Numbered from the stretch's first letter, positions 1 through 9,405 are shown. The stretch is DNA of 11,601 bases from an uncultured Pirellula sp. (GCA_903837255.1 CAILTZ010000782.1:1-11601); one strand, 5' to 3'. A program made the numbers and translations. Notes: a model not told the origin generated them from the sequence alone.

Positions 1-1
1 G

Positions 2-3000
2 GCTATCAGACTCTTGGCGCTGCTCGGTACGGCAAGTCTTCTAGCTTCGGCGTCTTGGGCGCCAACATCTTGGGCTGCCGACCCGGCGAATCCGACTTGG
101 TCCAAAGACGTTCTGCCCATCCTCAGAGCCAATTGCTACGCCTGCCACCAAACCTCCAAAACCCAAGGTGGCTATTTGATGACCAAGTTCGATGGTCTGC
201 TCAAAGGGGGTGAATCGGGGGATGCTGCCGTCGTGCCGGGAAATCCGGATGCCAGCAAGCTCATCCGCGAAATCACTCCGGTTGATGGCAAGTCTGAAAT
301 GCCCAAAAACCTCGCCCCCTTGAAGCCCTCCGAGATCGAAACGATCCGCAAATGGATCGCGGCTGGGGCCGTCCAAGACATCGTCGATACCGGCCCTCGA
401 TTCACCAACGAGAAACCTCCGGTCTACTCCCGTCCACCTGCCATCATCAGCTTGGACTTCTCCCCGGACGGCTCGCAGCTTGCCCTCAATGGTTTCTACG
501 AAACGCTCGTCTTGGGCACGCAGGACTGGAAGCTCAAGCACCGGCTCATCGGACCGAGCCCACGCGTCGAATCGGTTCGATTCTCCCCTGACAACAAGTG
601 GATCGCTGTAGCCGCCGGCGAGCCAGGTGTCTCGGGCGAATTGCAACTTTGGAACAACGAAAACAAACAATTGCACCGAAGTACCCTGCTCGGTGGCGAT
701 ACGCTCTTTGGACTTTCCTGGACCCAAGACTCGGGAATGCTCGCTCTGGGTATGGCGGACAATTCGATCCGAGCCTTTGACCTCGAGGGCAACCAAAAGC
801 TCTATCAACGAGCCCACGACGATTGGCCTCGCTCAACGGTCTTTACCGTCGATGGCAAGCACTTGATCTCCGGTGCCCGCGACATGACGGTCAAACTCAC
901 TGAGGTTGAAACCGAACGGTTCATCGACAACGTGACGTCGATCACTCCAGGAGCCCTCCGAGGCGGAGTCCAAGCCCTGGCGCGGCACCCCGAACGCGAC
1001 GAGATCCTCGTGGGTGGCTCCGATGGCACCCCCAAAATCTATCGCGTCTTCCGCCAAACCGCGCGCGTCATCGGTGACGATGCGAACCTCATCCGACAAC
1101 TCGACCCGATGCCCGGCCGAATCTTCTCGGTGGCCATCAGCCCCGATGGCAAATACCTTGCCGCAGCCTCGACCATCGACAACCAAAGCGTTGTGAAGGT
1201 TTGGTCCTATGACGTCGATGGCAAACTGCCTCCAGAAATCAAAGCCATTCAAGCCAAACGGGCGGCACAACGCAAACCTGAAGAACGAAAGAAACTCGAG
1301 GAATACGTCACCGAGCAACCCCAAGTCCTCGGGACCTTTGCTGTCCCCAATGCCGCCGTCTACTCGCTGGCCATCGACCCCCAAGGCCGGATCGCTGCGG
1401 GTGCATCCGACGGTCGCCTGCGAGTTTGGAATATCGCCGATTCTCAGCTGATCGCCGATGTCGATGTCACTCCTGCAGGCTCGGCAACAACCATCGAGGA
1501 CAGTTCGATCGCTTCGCTTCGCACCGAGCGGCTCAAGGCGATCGGCGAGGCGCACCTGGCCGAGCGAACCAGTCCAGCACCCAAAGCCGAGGGGGAGCTG
1601 GCTCACCAACCAATCCCATTAGATAAGATCGCCGCGATCCAAGTCCAACCGGCCAACATCGACTTTGGTGCTTGGAACGACTCGGCGCAAATCGTCGTGA
1701 TGGCTCAGCTAACGACCGGGGAGCTCGTCGATGCGACTAGTCAAGCGAACTTTGCCGCCGACAACGATTCGGTTTGGCTCTCGCAACGAGGCTGGGTGCA
1801 ATCGGTCCGAGCCGGCGATGCCAAGATCAATGTCGCTCTGGGCAATCATCAGCAGTCGATCGCTGTGCATTCGACGATCCCAGCGAGCTTTGGCGTCGAC
1901 TTTACCCGCGATGTGAATCCGGCCCTGTCTCGCTTGGGCTGCAACTCGGGAACTTGCCACGGAGCCCAAGCCGGCAAGAACGGCTTTAAACTTTCGCTAC
2001 GAGGCTACGACCCGAACTACGATGTTCGCAGTCTGAGCGATGACCTTGCCGCTCGCCGCATCAACCCGAGTTCTCCGATCGATTCGATGATGCTGACCAA
2101 GCCCCTTGGAGTCGTCCCGCACACAGGTGGTAAACTCTTCGAGCCAGGGGACAACCATGCGTTGGTCTTGCGTCAATGGATCGCCGGTGGAGCGAACCTC
2201 AACATGGCCACCCCCAAGGTCACGGGCATCCAAGTGACCCCCAACAATCCAGTCATTCCCATGCCAGGGGGCATCCAGCAACTGCGCGTCGTAGCGACCT
2301 ACGCCGACGGCAAGACTCGGGATGTGACCCGCGAAGCGTTCCTCGAATCGGGCAATAGCGAAGTAGGAGCGGTCCTCGAAGGCGCACGCGTCCAGGCCTT
2401 GCGACGCGGCGAAGTACCCGTGCTGGCACGCTTCGAAGGCGCTTATGCAGCCACAACCCTGACGGTAATGGGGAACCGCGACGGTTACCAGCAGCTTCAA
2501 ATCGCTTCCCAAAACCCCATCGATCGCTTCGTGGCGTCCAAGTGGGATCGGCTCAAGATCCAACCCTCGGGATTGTGCAACGATGCCGATTTCTTGCGAC
2601 GTGTGACCCTCGATTTGACCGGAGTGCCACCAACCCCCGAAGCCGTCAGAGCATTCCTTGCCGATACCACCGAGAGCCGAGTCAAACGCGAGCGAATCAT
2701 CGATGAACTCGTCAGCAGCGAAGCGTTCATCGACCACTGGACGAACAAATGGTCAGACCTCTTGCAGGTCAACTCGAAGTTCCTCGGCAAAGAAGGTGCC
2801 TCGAAGTTCAAGGACTGGATCCGCAATAGCTTTGCAACCAACAAGCCTTACGACAAATTCGTCTACGAGATCCTCACCGCATCGGGCTCCAACCGCGAGA
2901 ATCCCGCAGCGTCGTACTACAAGATCCTGCGAACCCCCGAGGAAGCCGTCGAGAACTCGACCCACCTGTTCCTGGCCGTGCGATTCAATTGCAACAAGTG

Positions 3001-5131
3001 CCACGACCACCCCTTCGAACGCTGGACCCAAGACCAGTACTACGAGACAGCCGCCTATTTTGCCCAAGTCGGCTTGAAGAAGGACGACGCCTCGGGCAAC
3101 AACACCATCGGCGGTACGGCCGTCGAAGGAGCCAAGCCGCTCTGGGAAGAAGTCTTCGACAAAAAGGATGGCGAAGTCAAACACCAAAAGACTCAGCAAC
3201 CCATTGCGCCGAAGTTCCCGTTTGTCTCCAATCACACCCTGCCTGAAAACCCCTCGCGACGAACCCAGTTCGCCTCCTGGGTCACCAGCAAAGAAAACCC
3301 GTACTTTGCCAAGAGCTTCGTCAACCGCATGTGGGGTTACCTGCTGGGCAAAGGTCTCATCGAGCCCATCGATGACATCCGGGCTGGAAACCCACCGAGC
3401 ATTCCTGAGTTGCTAACTCACTTGGAAAAAGACTTCATGGACCACAATTTTGATATCCGTCATGTGGTCCGGACGATCTGCAAGTCCGAGGTATATCAAC
3501 TGTCGATCGATACCAACAAGTACAACTCCGACGACGATCGAAACTACTCGCACGCGATGCCAAGGCGGTTGCCTGCCGAGGGTCTTTTCGATTCGATCCA
3601 CCAGGTCACCGGTGCTGTCTCGAAGATCCCGGGCTTGCCCCCGGGCACCCGAGCCGCAGCCCTTGCCGATGCCGATGCAGGCCTACCCGACGGGTTCCTC
3701 AACAACCTCGGCCGTCCGCCTCGCGAGAGCGCTTGCGAATGCGAGCGATCCAATGAACTCCGCCTCGGCTCGGTCATGGCTCTTGTCAGCGGACCGACCC
3801 TCGGTAGCGCGATCGCAGATCCAGAAAATGCGATCCGAAAACTCGTCGAGTCGACCCCGGACGATGCTGCTTTGATCGACGAGGTCTTTGTGCGTGTGCT
3901 CAATCGTCACGCCTCAGCCGAGGAGATCCAAGCCGCCTTGTCGACAATCACCTTGATCCAAAAAGACCACGAGCGAATCATCGCTCAGCTCGGCGAACGG
4001 GAAGCTTGGTGGGTCCAAGAAAAGCCCAAGCGTCAAGCAGGCCTGGACGCCGAGCGAGAGTCGACCAAGATGGCCCTCGAGGCCCGCAAGGAGCAGATCC
4101 GTCCCGATCGCGAAGCGGCCGAGAAGGCTCGCCTCGAACGACTCGCGGCAGCCCAAGGGGCCGTCCAAGGCTTTGAAGCCAACCTCGATAACAAACTCCA
4201 AGAGTTCATCGACGCAAGACGCAACGGACCGACCTGGCAAACCCTCGCTGCGGTCAAAGCCGATGCGACCACGGGTGCCACTCTAGCACCGCAAGCGGAT
4301 CGATCGATCCGAGCTTCCGGTGGAGCGAATAAAGGACTCTACACGATCGATACCGTCGCGACCAACGGAGCGATCACCGCCGTGAGACTCGAAGCCCTCA
4401 CGGCGCCTGATCTGCCAGGCCAAGGACCAGGGCTGCCACCCAACGGCAACTTTGTGGTCACGGAGCTCGAGCTATTTGTCGGTGCGCCCGACAAGCCTGC
4501 CGAAATGCGAAAAATCAAACTCGTGAAGGGACTAACCGATTTTGACCAAGCAGGCTTCTCGGCAGCAGCGGCCATCGATGGCAAGAACAACGACCAAAGC
4601 GGCTGGGCGATCGCCAATGCCGTCGGTGTCGAGCACTGGGCCGTGTTCGCTTTGGAAGCTCCTCTGACGCTCCAAAAGGGAGAAGTCTTGCAGTGGCGAA
4701 TCCACCAAAATCATGATGCGGTCGAGCACCGTCTGGGCAAGTTCCGACTCAGCGTCGGTCAGCACGAAGGGGAGCTCGCTCTGGGTCTTCCAGAATCTTT
4801 CCGAGCCATCAGCGCGATTCCTCGGGCGGCCTGGACGCCGGAACTGACCAAGGACGGAATGAACTATTTGAAACTCTCGTCAGCGGAGCTCAAGGGATTG
4901 CAAGCAGTCGTTCAAAAGGAGAGCCAAGGGCTCCCTGAAGACGAGCAGGTGGTCGTTTTGGCCAAGCGAATCGAGCGATTGGGAACCCCGCTGCCGGAAG
5001 ATTCCAGATTGCTGAGGCTTCGGGCCGATGTTAAAGAGAGCGAAGGCCAACTGGGCAACGCCCGCTTGACCTCAGCTCAGGATTTGGTCTGGGCACTGAT
5101 CAATAGCCCGGCATTTTTGTTCAACCACTAG
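2..5131 (+). CDS. Giant multi-domain PSCyt1 / WD40 / DUF1549 / DUF1553 cytochrome-like protein (5' end outside window)
   Basis: Probably an exported haem protein of the planctomycete PSCyt1-DUF1549-DUF1553 family; its reaction is unknown. The frame is open from base 2, and the first visible residues are already the hydrophobic core of a signal peptide ending near SWA-AD, so the true start lies upstream; TTG at 14 is only the first in-window candidate. Numbering residues from that TTG: haem motif CYACH at 41-45; WD40-like repeats about 139-480, with a charged helix before the last blade; Big2-like strands about 541-619; cytochrome-like domain with CX4CH at 643-649; second Big2-like domain about 735-820; DUF1549 from about 834, with CNKCH at 993-997; DUF1553 from about 1076, with the CECER motif at 1241-1245. 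A coiled coil and a discoidin-like module (about 1310-1590) interrupt DUF1553, whose final segment (about 1685-1705) closes the protein. A DUF1501 gene follows after 65 bases, a common partner. Family assignment is strong; haem attachment is inferred from motifs. Confidence 0.93.
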   Translation, partial: AIRLLALLGTASLLASASWAPTSWAADPANPTWSKDVLPILRANCYACHQTSKTQGGYLMTKFDGLLKGGESGDAAVVPGNPDASKLIREITPVDGKSEMPKNLAPLKPSEIETIRKWIAAGAVQDIVDTGPRFTNEKPPVYSRPPAIISLDFSPDGSQLALNGFYETLVLGTQDWKLKHRLIGPSPRVESVRFSPDNKWIAVAAGEPGVSGELQLWNNENKQLHRSTLLGGDTLFGLSWTQDSGMLALGMADNSIRAFDLEGNQKLYQRAHDDWPRSTVFTVDGKHLISGARDMTVKLTEVETERFIDNVTSITPGALRGGVQALARHPERDEILVGGSDGTPKIYRVFRQTARVIGDDANLIRQLDPMPGRIFSVAISPDGKYLAAASTIDNQSVVKVWSYDVDGKLPPEIKAIQAKRAAQRKPEERKKLEEYVTEQPQVLGTFAVPNAAVYSLAIDPQGRIAAGASDGRLRVWNIADSQLIADVDVTPAGSATTIEDSSIASLRTERLKAIGEAHLAERTSPAPKAEGELAHQPIPLDKIAAIQVQPANIDFGAWNDSAQIVVMAQLTTGELVDATSQANFAADNDSVWLSQRGWVQSVRAGDAKINVALGNHQQSIAVHSTIPASFGVDFTRDVNPALSRLGCNSGTCHGAQAGKNGFKLSLRGYDPNYDVRSLSDDLAARRINPSSPIDSMMLTKPLGVVPHTGGKLFEPGDNHALVLRQWIAGGANLNMATPKVTGIQVTPNNPVIPMPGGIQQLRVVATYADGKTRDVTREAFLESGNSEVGAVLEGARVQALRRGEVPVLARFEGAYAATTLTVMGNRDGYQQLQIASQNPIDRFVASKWDRLKIQPSGLCNDADFLRRVTLDLTGVPPTPEAVRAFLADTTESRVKRERIIDELVSSEAFIDHWTNKWSDLLQVNSKFLGKEGASKFKDWIRNSFATNKPYDKFVYEILTASGSNRENPAASYYKILRTPEEAVENSTHLFLAVRFNCNKCHDHPFERWTQDQYYETAAYFAQVGLKKDDASGNNTIGGTAVEGAKPLWEEVFDKKDGEVKHQKTQQPIAPKFPFVSNHTLPENPSRRTQFASWVTSKENPYFAKSFVNRMWGYLLGKGLIEPIDDIRAGNPPSIPELLTHLEKDFMDHNFDIRHVVRTICKSEVYQLSIDTNKYNSDDDRNYSHAMPRRLPAEGLFDSIHQVTGAVSKIPGLPPGTRAAALADADAGLPDGFLNNLGRPPRESACECERSNELRLGSVMALVSGPTLGSAIADPENAIRKLVESTPDDAALIDEVFVRVLNRHASAEEIQAALSTITLIQKDHERIIAQLGEREAWWVQEKPKRQAGLDAERESTKMALEARKEQIRPDREAAEKARLERLAAAQGAVQGFEANLDNKLQEFIDARRNGPTWQTLAAVKADATTGATLAPQADRSIRASGGANKGLYTIDTVATNGAITAVRLEALTAPDLPGQGPGLPPNGNFVVTELELFVGAPDKPAEMRKIKLVKGLTDFDQAGFSAAAAIDGKNNDQSGWAIANAVGVEHWAVFALEAPLTLQKGEVLQWRIHQNHDAVEHRLGKFRLSVGQHEGELALGLPESFRAISAIPRAAWTPELTKDGMNYLKLSSAELKGLQAVVQKESQGLPEDEQVVVLAKRIERLGTPLPEDSRLLRLRADVKESEGQLGNARLTSAQDLVWALINSPAFLFNH

Positions 5132-5150
5132 AATTTAAACCGCTAGAATT
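5128..5150. repeat. Short direct repeat CTAGAATT spanning the stop codon of the first gene
   Basis: The octamer CTAGAATT occurs at 5128-5135, overlapping the TAG stop, and again at 5143-5150, seven bases later. A similar arrangement with GCTAGCAA (9290-9297 and 9316-9323) lies at the end of the third gene. Both are AT-rich pieces next to stop codons. No dyad or T-tract makes this a clear terminator, and chance is a real possibility. Confidence 0.35.
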
Positions 5151-5183
5151 CACTCCGTACACCGTTTTTGGAAACCCTCCCAT

Positions 5184-5187
5184 AAGG
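5184..5187 (+). promoter_or_regulatory. Possible ribosome binding site (AAGG) for the DUF1501 gene
   Basis: AAGG lies nine bases before the ATG at 5197, an acceptable Shine-Dalgarno distance. It supports that start, which also places a twin-arginine motif at residues 20-25. It is the only convincing ribosome binding site before an internal gene here; the other starts have at most a GAG-like trace. Confidence 0.45.
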
Positions 5188-5196
5188 CGTTAGAAC

Positions 5197-6663
5197 ATGT
5201 TGCGATTGCTAGGTTCGGCAGGAAAAGATTTGTGCGATAAGAGCCTGAGTATTACCCGCCGAGACGTTCTTCGCGTCGGTGGCTCGGGGCTCTTTGGTCT
5301 GTCGCTTGCCAATCTACTAAAACTCCAGTCGCTCCAAGCGGCTAGTTCGGAAGGTTCGCCAGGTTGGAACAAAGCCAAGCGGATGATTTTGGTGTATCTC
5401 CAAGGCGGACCGTCCCACTTGGACCTTTGGGATCCCAAAGAAAATGTTCCCGACAAGGTCAAGAGCGTCTTCAAGCCGATCCCGACGAAGATCCCCGGCA
5501 CGTTCTACACCGAGAATCTGCCCAAGCTAGCTCAGGTCAACGACAAGTTCACGATGATCCGCTCGATGAGCTATACCCCTAACGGGCTGTTCAATCACAC
5601 CGCAGCGATCTACCAGATGATGACCGGATACACCACCGACAAGGTCAGTGCCTCCGGTCAGCTCGAACCACCGAGCCCCAAGGACTTTCCGAACTTTGGC
5701 TCGAACATCATCCGACTGCGACCAGCCGACGAGCCGATGCTACCGTTTGTGATGCTACCGCGTCCCTTGCAAGAATCCAATGTGGTCGGCAAGGGAGGTG
5801 CAGCGGGCTTTTTGGGCAAGGAATACGATCCGTACACGTTGTACCCTGAGGGGGACGACATGGACCTCAACAAGATGGATCGGATCAACGTCAGCGACCT
5901 GCAACTGCGTCCCGAGGTCTTCTCGGTCCGATTGCAACGCCGAGCCGCACTTCGCGATTTGATCAACAAGCAGATGCCGACGATCAACGCCGCGGTCGAA
6001 AAGCAACAGCTCGACGAGTACTTTTCGCAAGCCCTCTCGCTGGTGGTTTCTGGCAAAGCCCGCGAAGCATTTGATCTGAGCCAAGAATCCGAAGTCCTCA
6101 AAGACGCTTACGGACGAAACACCTTTGGACAAAGCTGCTTGCTGGCTCGTCGATTGATCGAAGCCGGAACACGCGTTGTCGAAGTGGTTTGGCCCAAGGT
6201 CGCCAATAGCGACAACCACTCGTGGGACCACCACGTCGATCTTTCCAAGCGGATGAAGAATCAATCCGGCCCGATGCTCGATGCCGGTTTGGCGACCCTT
6301 GTCGAAGACCTCCATCAACGCGGGCTGCTCGAAGACACCTTGTTGGTTGCCGTCGGCGAGTTTGGCCGATCTCCAGAGCGCGGTGTGAGCACCAGCGGAA
6401 ATGGCAACAGCGACGACGGTCGCGATCACTGGCCGTATTGCTACACCTCGGTCATCGCCGGGGCTGGGATCAAGCGAGGCTATGTCCACGGCAAGAGCGA
6501 CAAAACCGCCAGCGCCCCGATCGAATCCCCAGTCCATCCAGCTCAGCTGCTAGCGACCATCTACCACGCCTTTGGGATCGACCCAGAGACGATCGTCTAC
6601 AACCACCTCAACCAACCGCGCGAGCTCGTCAAGGCCCAAGCGGTTACGGAGCTGTTCGCGTAA
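5197..6663 (+). CDS. DUF1501 family protein, Tat-exported, alkaline phosphatase/sulfatase-like fold
   Basis: A 488-residue DUF1501 protein; this family belongs to the alkaline phosphatase-like (sulfatase) superfamily, so hydrolysis of a phosphate or sulfate ester is plausible but not shown. The N-terminus has a twin-arginine signal: TRRDVL at residues 20-25, a hydrophobic stretch to about 41, and an AA cleavage region near 48-49, implying export in folded form, perhaps with metals bound. Family landmarks in order are [11 protein letters not shown] at 70-80 (D76 and D79 candidate metal ligands), SWDHHVD at 342-348, GEFGRSP at 387-393 and RDHWP at 409-413, then a C-terminal segment ending in a helix that includes [14 protein letters not shown]. 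Length is typical. It starts 65 bases after the cytochrome gene and ends 65 bases before the dehydrogenase-like gene, so an operon is likely. DUF1549/DUF1553 plus DUF1501 neighbours are a recurrent planctomycete pairing. Substrate unknown. Confidence 0.95.
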   Translation: MLRLLGSAGKDLCDKSLSITRRDVLRVGGSGLFGLSLANLLKLQSLQAASSEGSPGWNKAKRMILVYLQGGPSHLDLWDPKENVPDKVKSVFKPIPTKIPGTFYTENLPKLAQVNDKFTMIRSMSYTPNGLFNHTAAIYQMMTGYTTDKVSASGQLEPPSPKDFPNFGSNIIRLRPADEPMLPFVMLPRPLQESNVVGKGGAAGFLGKEYDPYTLYPEGDDMDLNKMDRINVSDLQLRPEVFSVRLQRRAALRDLINKQMPTINAAVEKQQLDEYFSQALSLVVSGKAREAFDLSQESEVLKDAYGRNTFGQSCLLARRLIEAGTRVVEVVWPKVANSDNHSWDHHVDLSKRMKNQSGPMLDAGLATLVEDLHQRGLLEDTLLVAVGEFGRSPERGVSTSGNGNSDDGRDHWPYCYTSVIAGAGIKRGYVHGKSDKTASAPIESPVHPAQLLATIYHAFGIDPETIVYNHLNQPRELVKAQAVTELFA

Positions 6664-6728
6664 TCGATTGGTTGCGTAAACGATAGATTTCCCACCCGCA
6701 CTCTCTCTCAAAAGTTGTTGAGTCGACC

Positions 6729-9314
6729 ATGCGTAAAGTATTTTCGTTGGCCGTTGCGCTGACGGCAGCTCTTGCCGTCGCTTGGGGTCCATGTGTTAGC
6801 CATCGCGCACTGGCCCAAGAAAAAGACGCTGCCCCCAAGAAACAAGGTCTCGGGGCAACCCCGGCCAAATCGTTCCGTGTTCCCGAGGGCTTTGACGTCG
6901 AGCTCGTCTACGAGGTCCCTGCCAAGGAGCAAGGCTCCTGGGTGGCCATGTGCGTGGACCTCAAGGGCCGATTGATCGTCTCGGATCAGTACGGCAAGCT
7001 TTACCGCGTCACCCCAGGTGTACCAGGCCAAGGATCACAGACGGCTGTCCAACCCATCAACGTGAACCTCGGGATGGCGCAGGGACTGCTGCACACCAAG
7101 GACGGTCTTTACGTGGATGTCAACGGCGAAGGGATCCTCGACAAAGAGCAAAAAGACGCACCGCGCGGTGCGGGACTCTACCGACTGCAAGACCTCGATG
7201 GGGATGAACAGTTCGAAAAGATCGAGCGGATCATTCCGCTTAACGGGGGCGGTGAACACGGCCCCCATGCGATCATCCCTGGTCCAGACGGGAGGCTCTA
7301 TCTGTGCGCCGGGAACCAAACCGATCTTCCTGCGAAAATCGATCGTTCGCGAGTTCCACGCCACTGGAGCGAAGACCATATGCTCGGACGCATGCCCGAT
7401 GCACGCGGCTTTATGGCCGATCGATTGGCCCCAGGCGGATTCATCCTGAGCTTCAATCCCGACGGCAGCGACGTCGAGTTGGTCTCGACAGGATTTCGTA
7501 ACGAGTACGACATCGCCTTTAACCCTCTAGGCGATTTATTCACTTACGATGCCGACATGGAGTGGGATATCGGAACCCCTTGGTATCGTCCGACGCGGGT
7601 CAATCATGTCATCAGCGGAGCTGAGTTCGGATGGCGGAACGGTACAGGCAAGTGGCCTGAGTACTTTGCAGACAGCTTTGGTGCTGTTGCCAACATCGGC
7701 TACGGATCTCCGACCGGGATCGCCTTTGGAACAGGTGCCAAGTTCCCTGCGAAGCACCAAAATGCGTTGTTCATCAGCGACTGGAGCTATGGGGTGGTAT
7801 ATGCCGTCCATCTGGAACCTGAAGGAGCATCCTACAAGAGTACGTTTGAGCCGTTTGTCAGCGCATCGCCGATGCCTGTAACCGATCTGATCATTCACCC
7901 CACCGAAGGCTGCATGTACATGACCATCGGTGGACGCAAGACGCAGTCGGCTCTCTATCGAATTCGATACGTCGGGAGCGAAAGCACTCAACCAGCAGTC
8001 TTCCCAGACAACGAAACTGCCAAAACCGCCAGGGCCGCACGACGTCAACTCGAAGCCATGCACTCACCGGGTGCCAAACTCGACATCTCCTCGGCCATGC
8101 GGTACATCGGAAGCCCAGATCGCGCCTTGCGAACATCTGCACGATTAGCTCTGGAGCATTATGATTCCAAGCTTTGGCGAGAGCCCATCCAGCAGGCTTT
8201 GCCAGCCCAAGCCGCCATCACCATGGCCATCGCACTGGCTCGCAAAGGAACTCCTGCCGACCAAGCCGATATTCAAAGCAGTTTGCTGCGAATCGATTGG
8301 AGCAAGCTCAGCAGCACCGAAAAACTCGAACTTCTAAGGGCCTATCAATTGAGCTTCCTGCGACTGGGCCAAGGGGACCCAGCCACAAGCCAGAAGATCA
8401 TCGCGCAGCTGGATCCTCATTTCCCGGTCGCCGATGGAGATGCCCTGGTCGATCGCGAACTTGCTAGAGTCCTGATCTATTTGAATGCACCCAAGATCGT
8501 CGATCGATGCGTCGCACAGATGAATGGATCGAACTCTGCCGAACAGCAGATCCATTACGCGTTCTGCCTTCGCGAGGCCGACAAGGGCTGGACCCCTGAG
8601 ACCCGCAAAGCCTATTTTCAATGGTTCTACGACATCGGTACGGCTCGCGGTGGAGCATCCTTCGGAGGCTTCCTGGAGAATATTCGCAAAGTCGCTATCG
8701 GCAACTTAGAAGATGATGACAAGGCCGCCTTGGGTGATCTCACCGGACCGTTGCCGGCACCGAAAGATCCACTGGCGGATCTGGCCCCAAGGGCGCAGGT
8801 CAAGCAGTGGACGGTCGATGAATTGGCCGAGAAGTTCGCTACCAAGAAGGATGGATTCAACTATGAACGCGGCAAGCAGATGTTCGCCGTAGCTCAGTGC
8901 TACAAGTGCCATCGCTTCGCCGGACAGGGTGGAATCCAAGGTCCAGACTTGACCGCCTCGTCGCAGAGGTTTTCGACCAAGGATATGCTTACGGCGATCA
9001 TCGATCCAAACAAAGAGATCAGCGATCAGTACGAAGCGACCATCTTCCAGACCGAGGAAGAGACCGTCATCGGTCGAGTAGCCAACCTAAACGGAAACGA
9101 CCTGATGGTCGCTACCAACATGCTCGATCCGGGTAATTTTAAGAACCTCAGGCGGAGCGACATCGTCGAGATGAAGCCCAGTAAGGTTTCGATGATGCCA
9201 GGCGGCTTGCTCGATACGCTCACCGAGGACGAGGTTTTTGACCTGTTGGTTTACCTGCAATCTGGGGGGAACCCCAAGAGCGATCGCTATGCTAGCAACA
9301 CGAGCTCACGCTAA
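6729..9314 (+). CDS. PVC-type secreted beta-propeller dehydrogenase-like protein with C-terminal cytochrome c domain
   Basis: An 861-residue protein resembling the Pirellula/Verrucomicrobium-type pair of an N-terminal 'putative membrane-bound dehydrogenase' propeller and a C-terminal haem-binding domain. A Sec signal peptide covers residues 1-29, with cleavage expected at ALA-Q. Residues about 46-415 form a quinoprotein glucose dehydrogenase-like propeller, opening with [10 protein letters not shown] and containing [28 protein letters not shown] and the closing ALYRIRYVG. Residues about 425-690 look helical and may be HEAT-like. Residues about 715-850 form a cytochrome c domain with CYKCH at 724-728 (bases 8898-8912), GPDLT after it and a Met-containing [14 protein letters not shown] near the end, where M is a candidate distal haem ligand. 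The likely role is extracytoplasmic oxidation with electron transfer to the attached haem; sugar-type substrates are known for related propellers, but nothing here fixes the substrate or cofactor. The start follows a 65-base gap with no clear Shine-Dalgarno site. Confidence 0.93.
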   Translation: MRKVFSLAVALTAALAVAWGPCVSHRALAQEKDAAPKKQGLGATPAKSFRVPEGFDVELVYEVPAKEQGSWVAMCVDLKGRLIVSDQYGKLYRVTPGVPGQGSQTAVQPINVNLGMAQGLLHTKDGLYVDVNGEGILDKEQKDAPRGAGLYRLQDLDGDEQFEKIERIIPLNGGGEHGPHAIIPGPDGRLYLCAGNQTDLPAKIDRSRVPRHWSEDHMLGRMPDARGFMADRLAPGGFILSFNPDGSDVELVSTGFRNEYDIAFNPLGDLFTYDADMEWDIGTPWYRPTRVNHVISGAEFGWRNGTGKWPEYFADSFGAVANIGYGSPTGIAFGTGAKFPAKHQNALFISDWSYGVVYAVHLEPEGASYKSTFEPFVSASPMPVTDLIIHPTEGCMYMTIGGRKTQSALYRIRYVGSESTQPAVFPDNETAKTARAARRQLEAMHSPGAKLDISSAMRYIGSPDRALRTSARLALEHYDSKLWREPIQQALPAQAAITMAIALARKGTPADQADIQSSLLRIDWSKLSSTEKLELLRAYQLSFLRLGQGDPATSQKIIAQLDPHFPVADGDALVDRELARVLIYLNAPKIVDRCVAQMNGSNSAEQQIHYAFCLREADKGWTPETRKAYFQWFYDIGTARGGASFGGFLENIRKVAIGNLEDDDKAALGDLTGPLPAPKDPLADLAPRAQVKQWTVDELAEKFATKKDGFNYERGKQMFAVAQCYKCHRFAGQGGIQGPDLTASSQRFSTKDMLTAIIDPNKEISDQYEATIFQTEEETVIGRVANLNGNDLMVATNMLDPGNFKNLRRSDIVEMKPSKVSMMPGGLLDTLTEDEVFDLLVYLQSGGNPKSDRYASNTSSR

Positions 9315-9359
9315 ACGCTAGCAATTTCTGACATTGCGGGAAAACACTCTGATTTGATA

Positions 9360-9389
9360 CAAGGGACCCTCAGTTGTTGGGGTCCCTTG
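9360..9389. terminator. Perfect 10-bp inverted repeat (hairpin) between the dehydrogenase-like and kinase genes
   Basis: CAAGGGACCC at 9360-9369 is exactly complementary to GGGTCCCTTG at 9380-9389, with a 10-base loop. The stem is GC-rich and lies 45 bases after the stop of the upstream gene and 16 bases before the kinase start. It may end transcription of the three-gene block. Neither flank carries a proper T-tract (the + side reads GTCTTGCGAG), so it is not a textbook intrinsic terminator. It could instead be a leader-RNA hairpin near the kinase start, or an operator for a dimeric regulator. Confidence 0.55.
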
Positions 9390-9405
9390 GTCTTGCGAGT
9401 CGAAG

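Noticed and set aside
41..1609. Long minus-strand open frames (41-817 and 833-1609, 258 codons each)
   Set aside because: They lie opposite the clearly coding WD40/cytochrome gene, have low-complexity translations with no recognisable domain, and are typical shadows of GC-rich codon bias.
1997..2737. Minus-strand open frame of 246 codons
   Set aside because: It is antisense to the CX4CH and DUF1549 regions, whose + strand frame carries obvious family motifs; no domain is visible in the antisense product.
5755..6537. Minus-strand open frame of 260 codons inside the DUF1501 gene
   Set aside because: It is fully antisense to conserved DUF1501 motifs and has no start context or recognisable domain.
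6662..6683. Weak inverted repeat (ATCG..TT / AA..CGAT) after the DUF1501 stop codon
   Set aside because: The pairing is interrupted and AT-rich with no T-tract, so it is not a credible terminator.
6792..6794. Possible lipoprotein cysteine (C22) in the signal peptide of the dehydrogenase-like protein
   Set aside because: The preceding residues are W-G-P, which do not fit a lipobox; cleavage after ALA at residue 29 fits better.
9331..9360. Possible sigma-70 promoter (TGACAT / TTTGATAC) before the kinase gene
   Set aside because: The best -35-like and -10-like hexamers are either over 20 bases apart or match only about half the consensus.
9379..9398. Possible sigma-54 promoter (GG ... TTGC) before the kinase gene
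   Set aside because: The GG-to-GC spacing is wrong for a -24/-12 element (ten bases are needed between the GG and the GC), and the rest of the consensus is absent.
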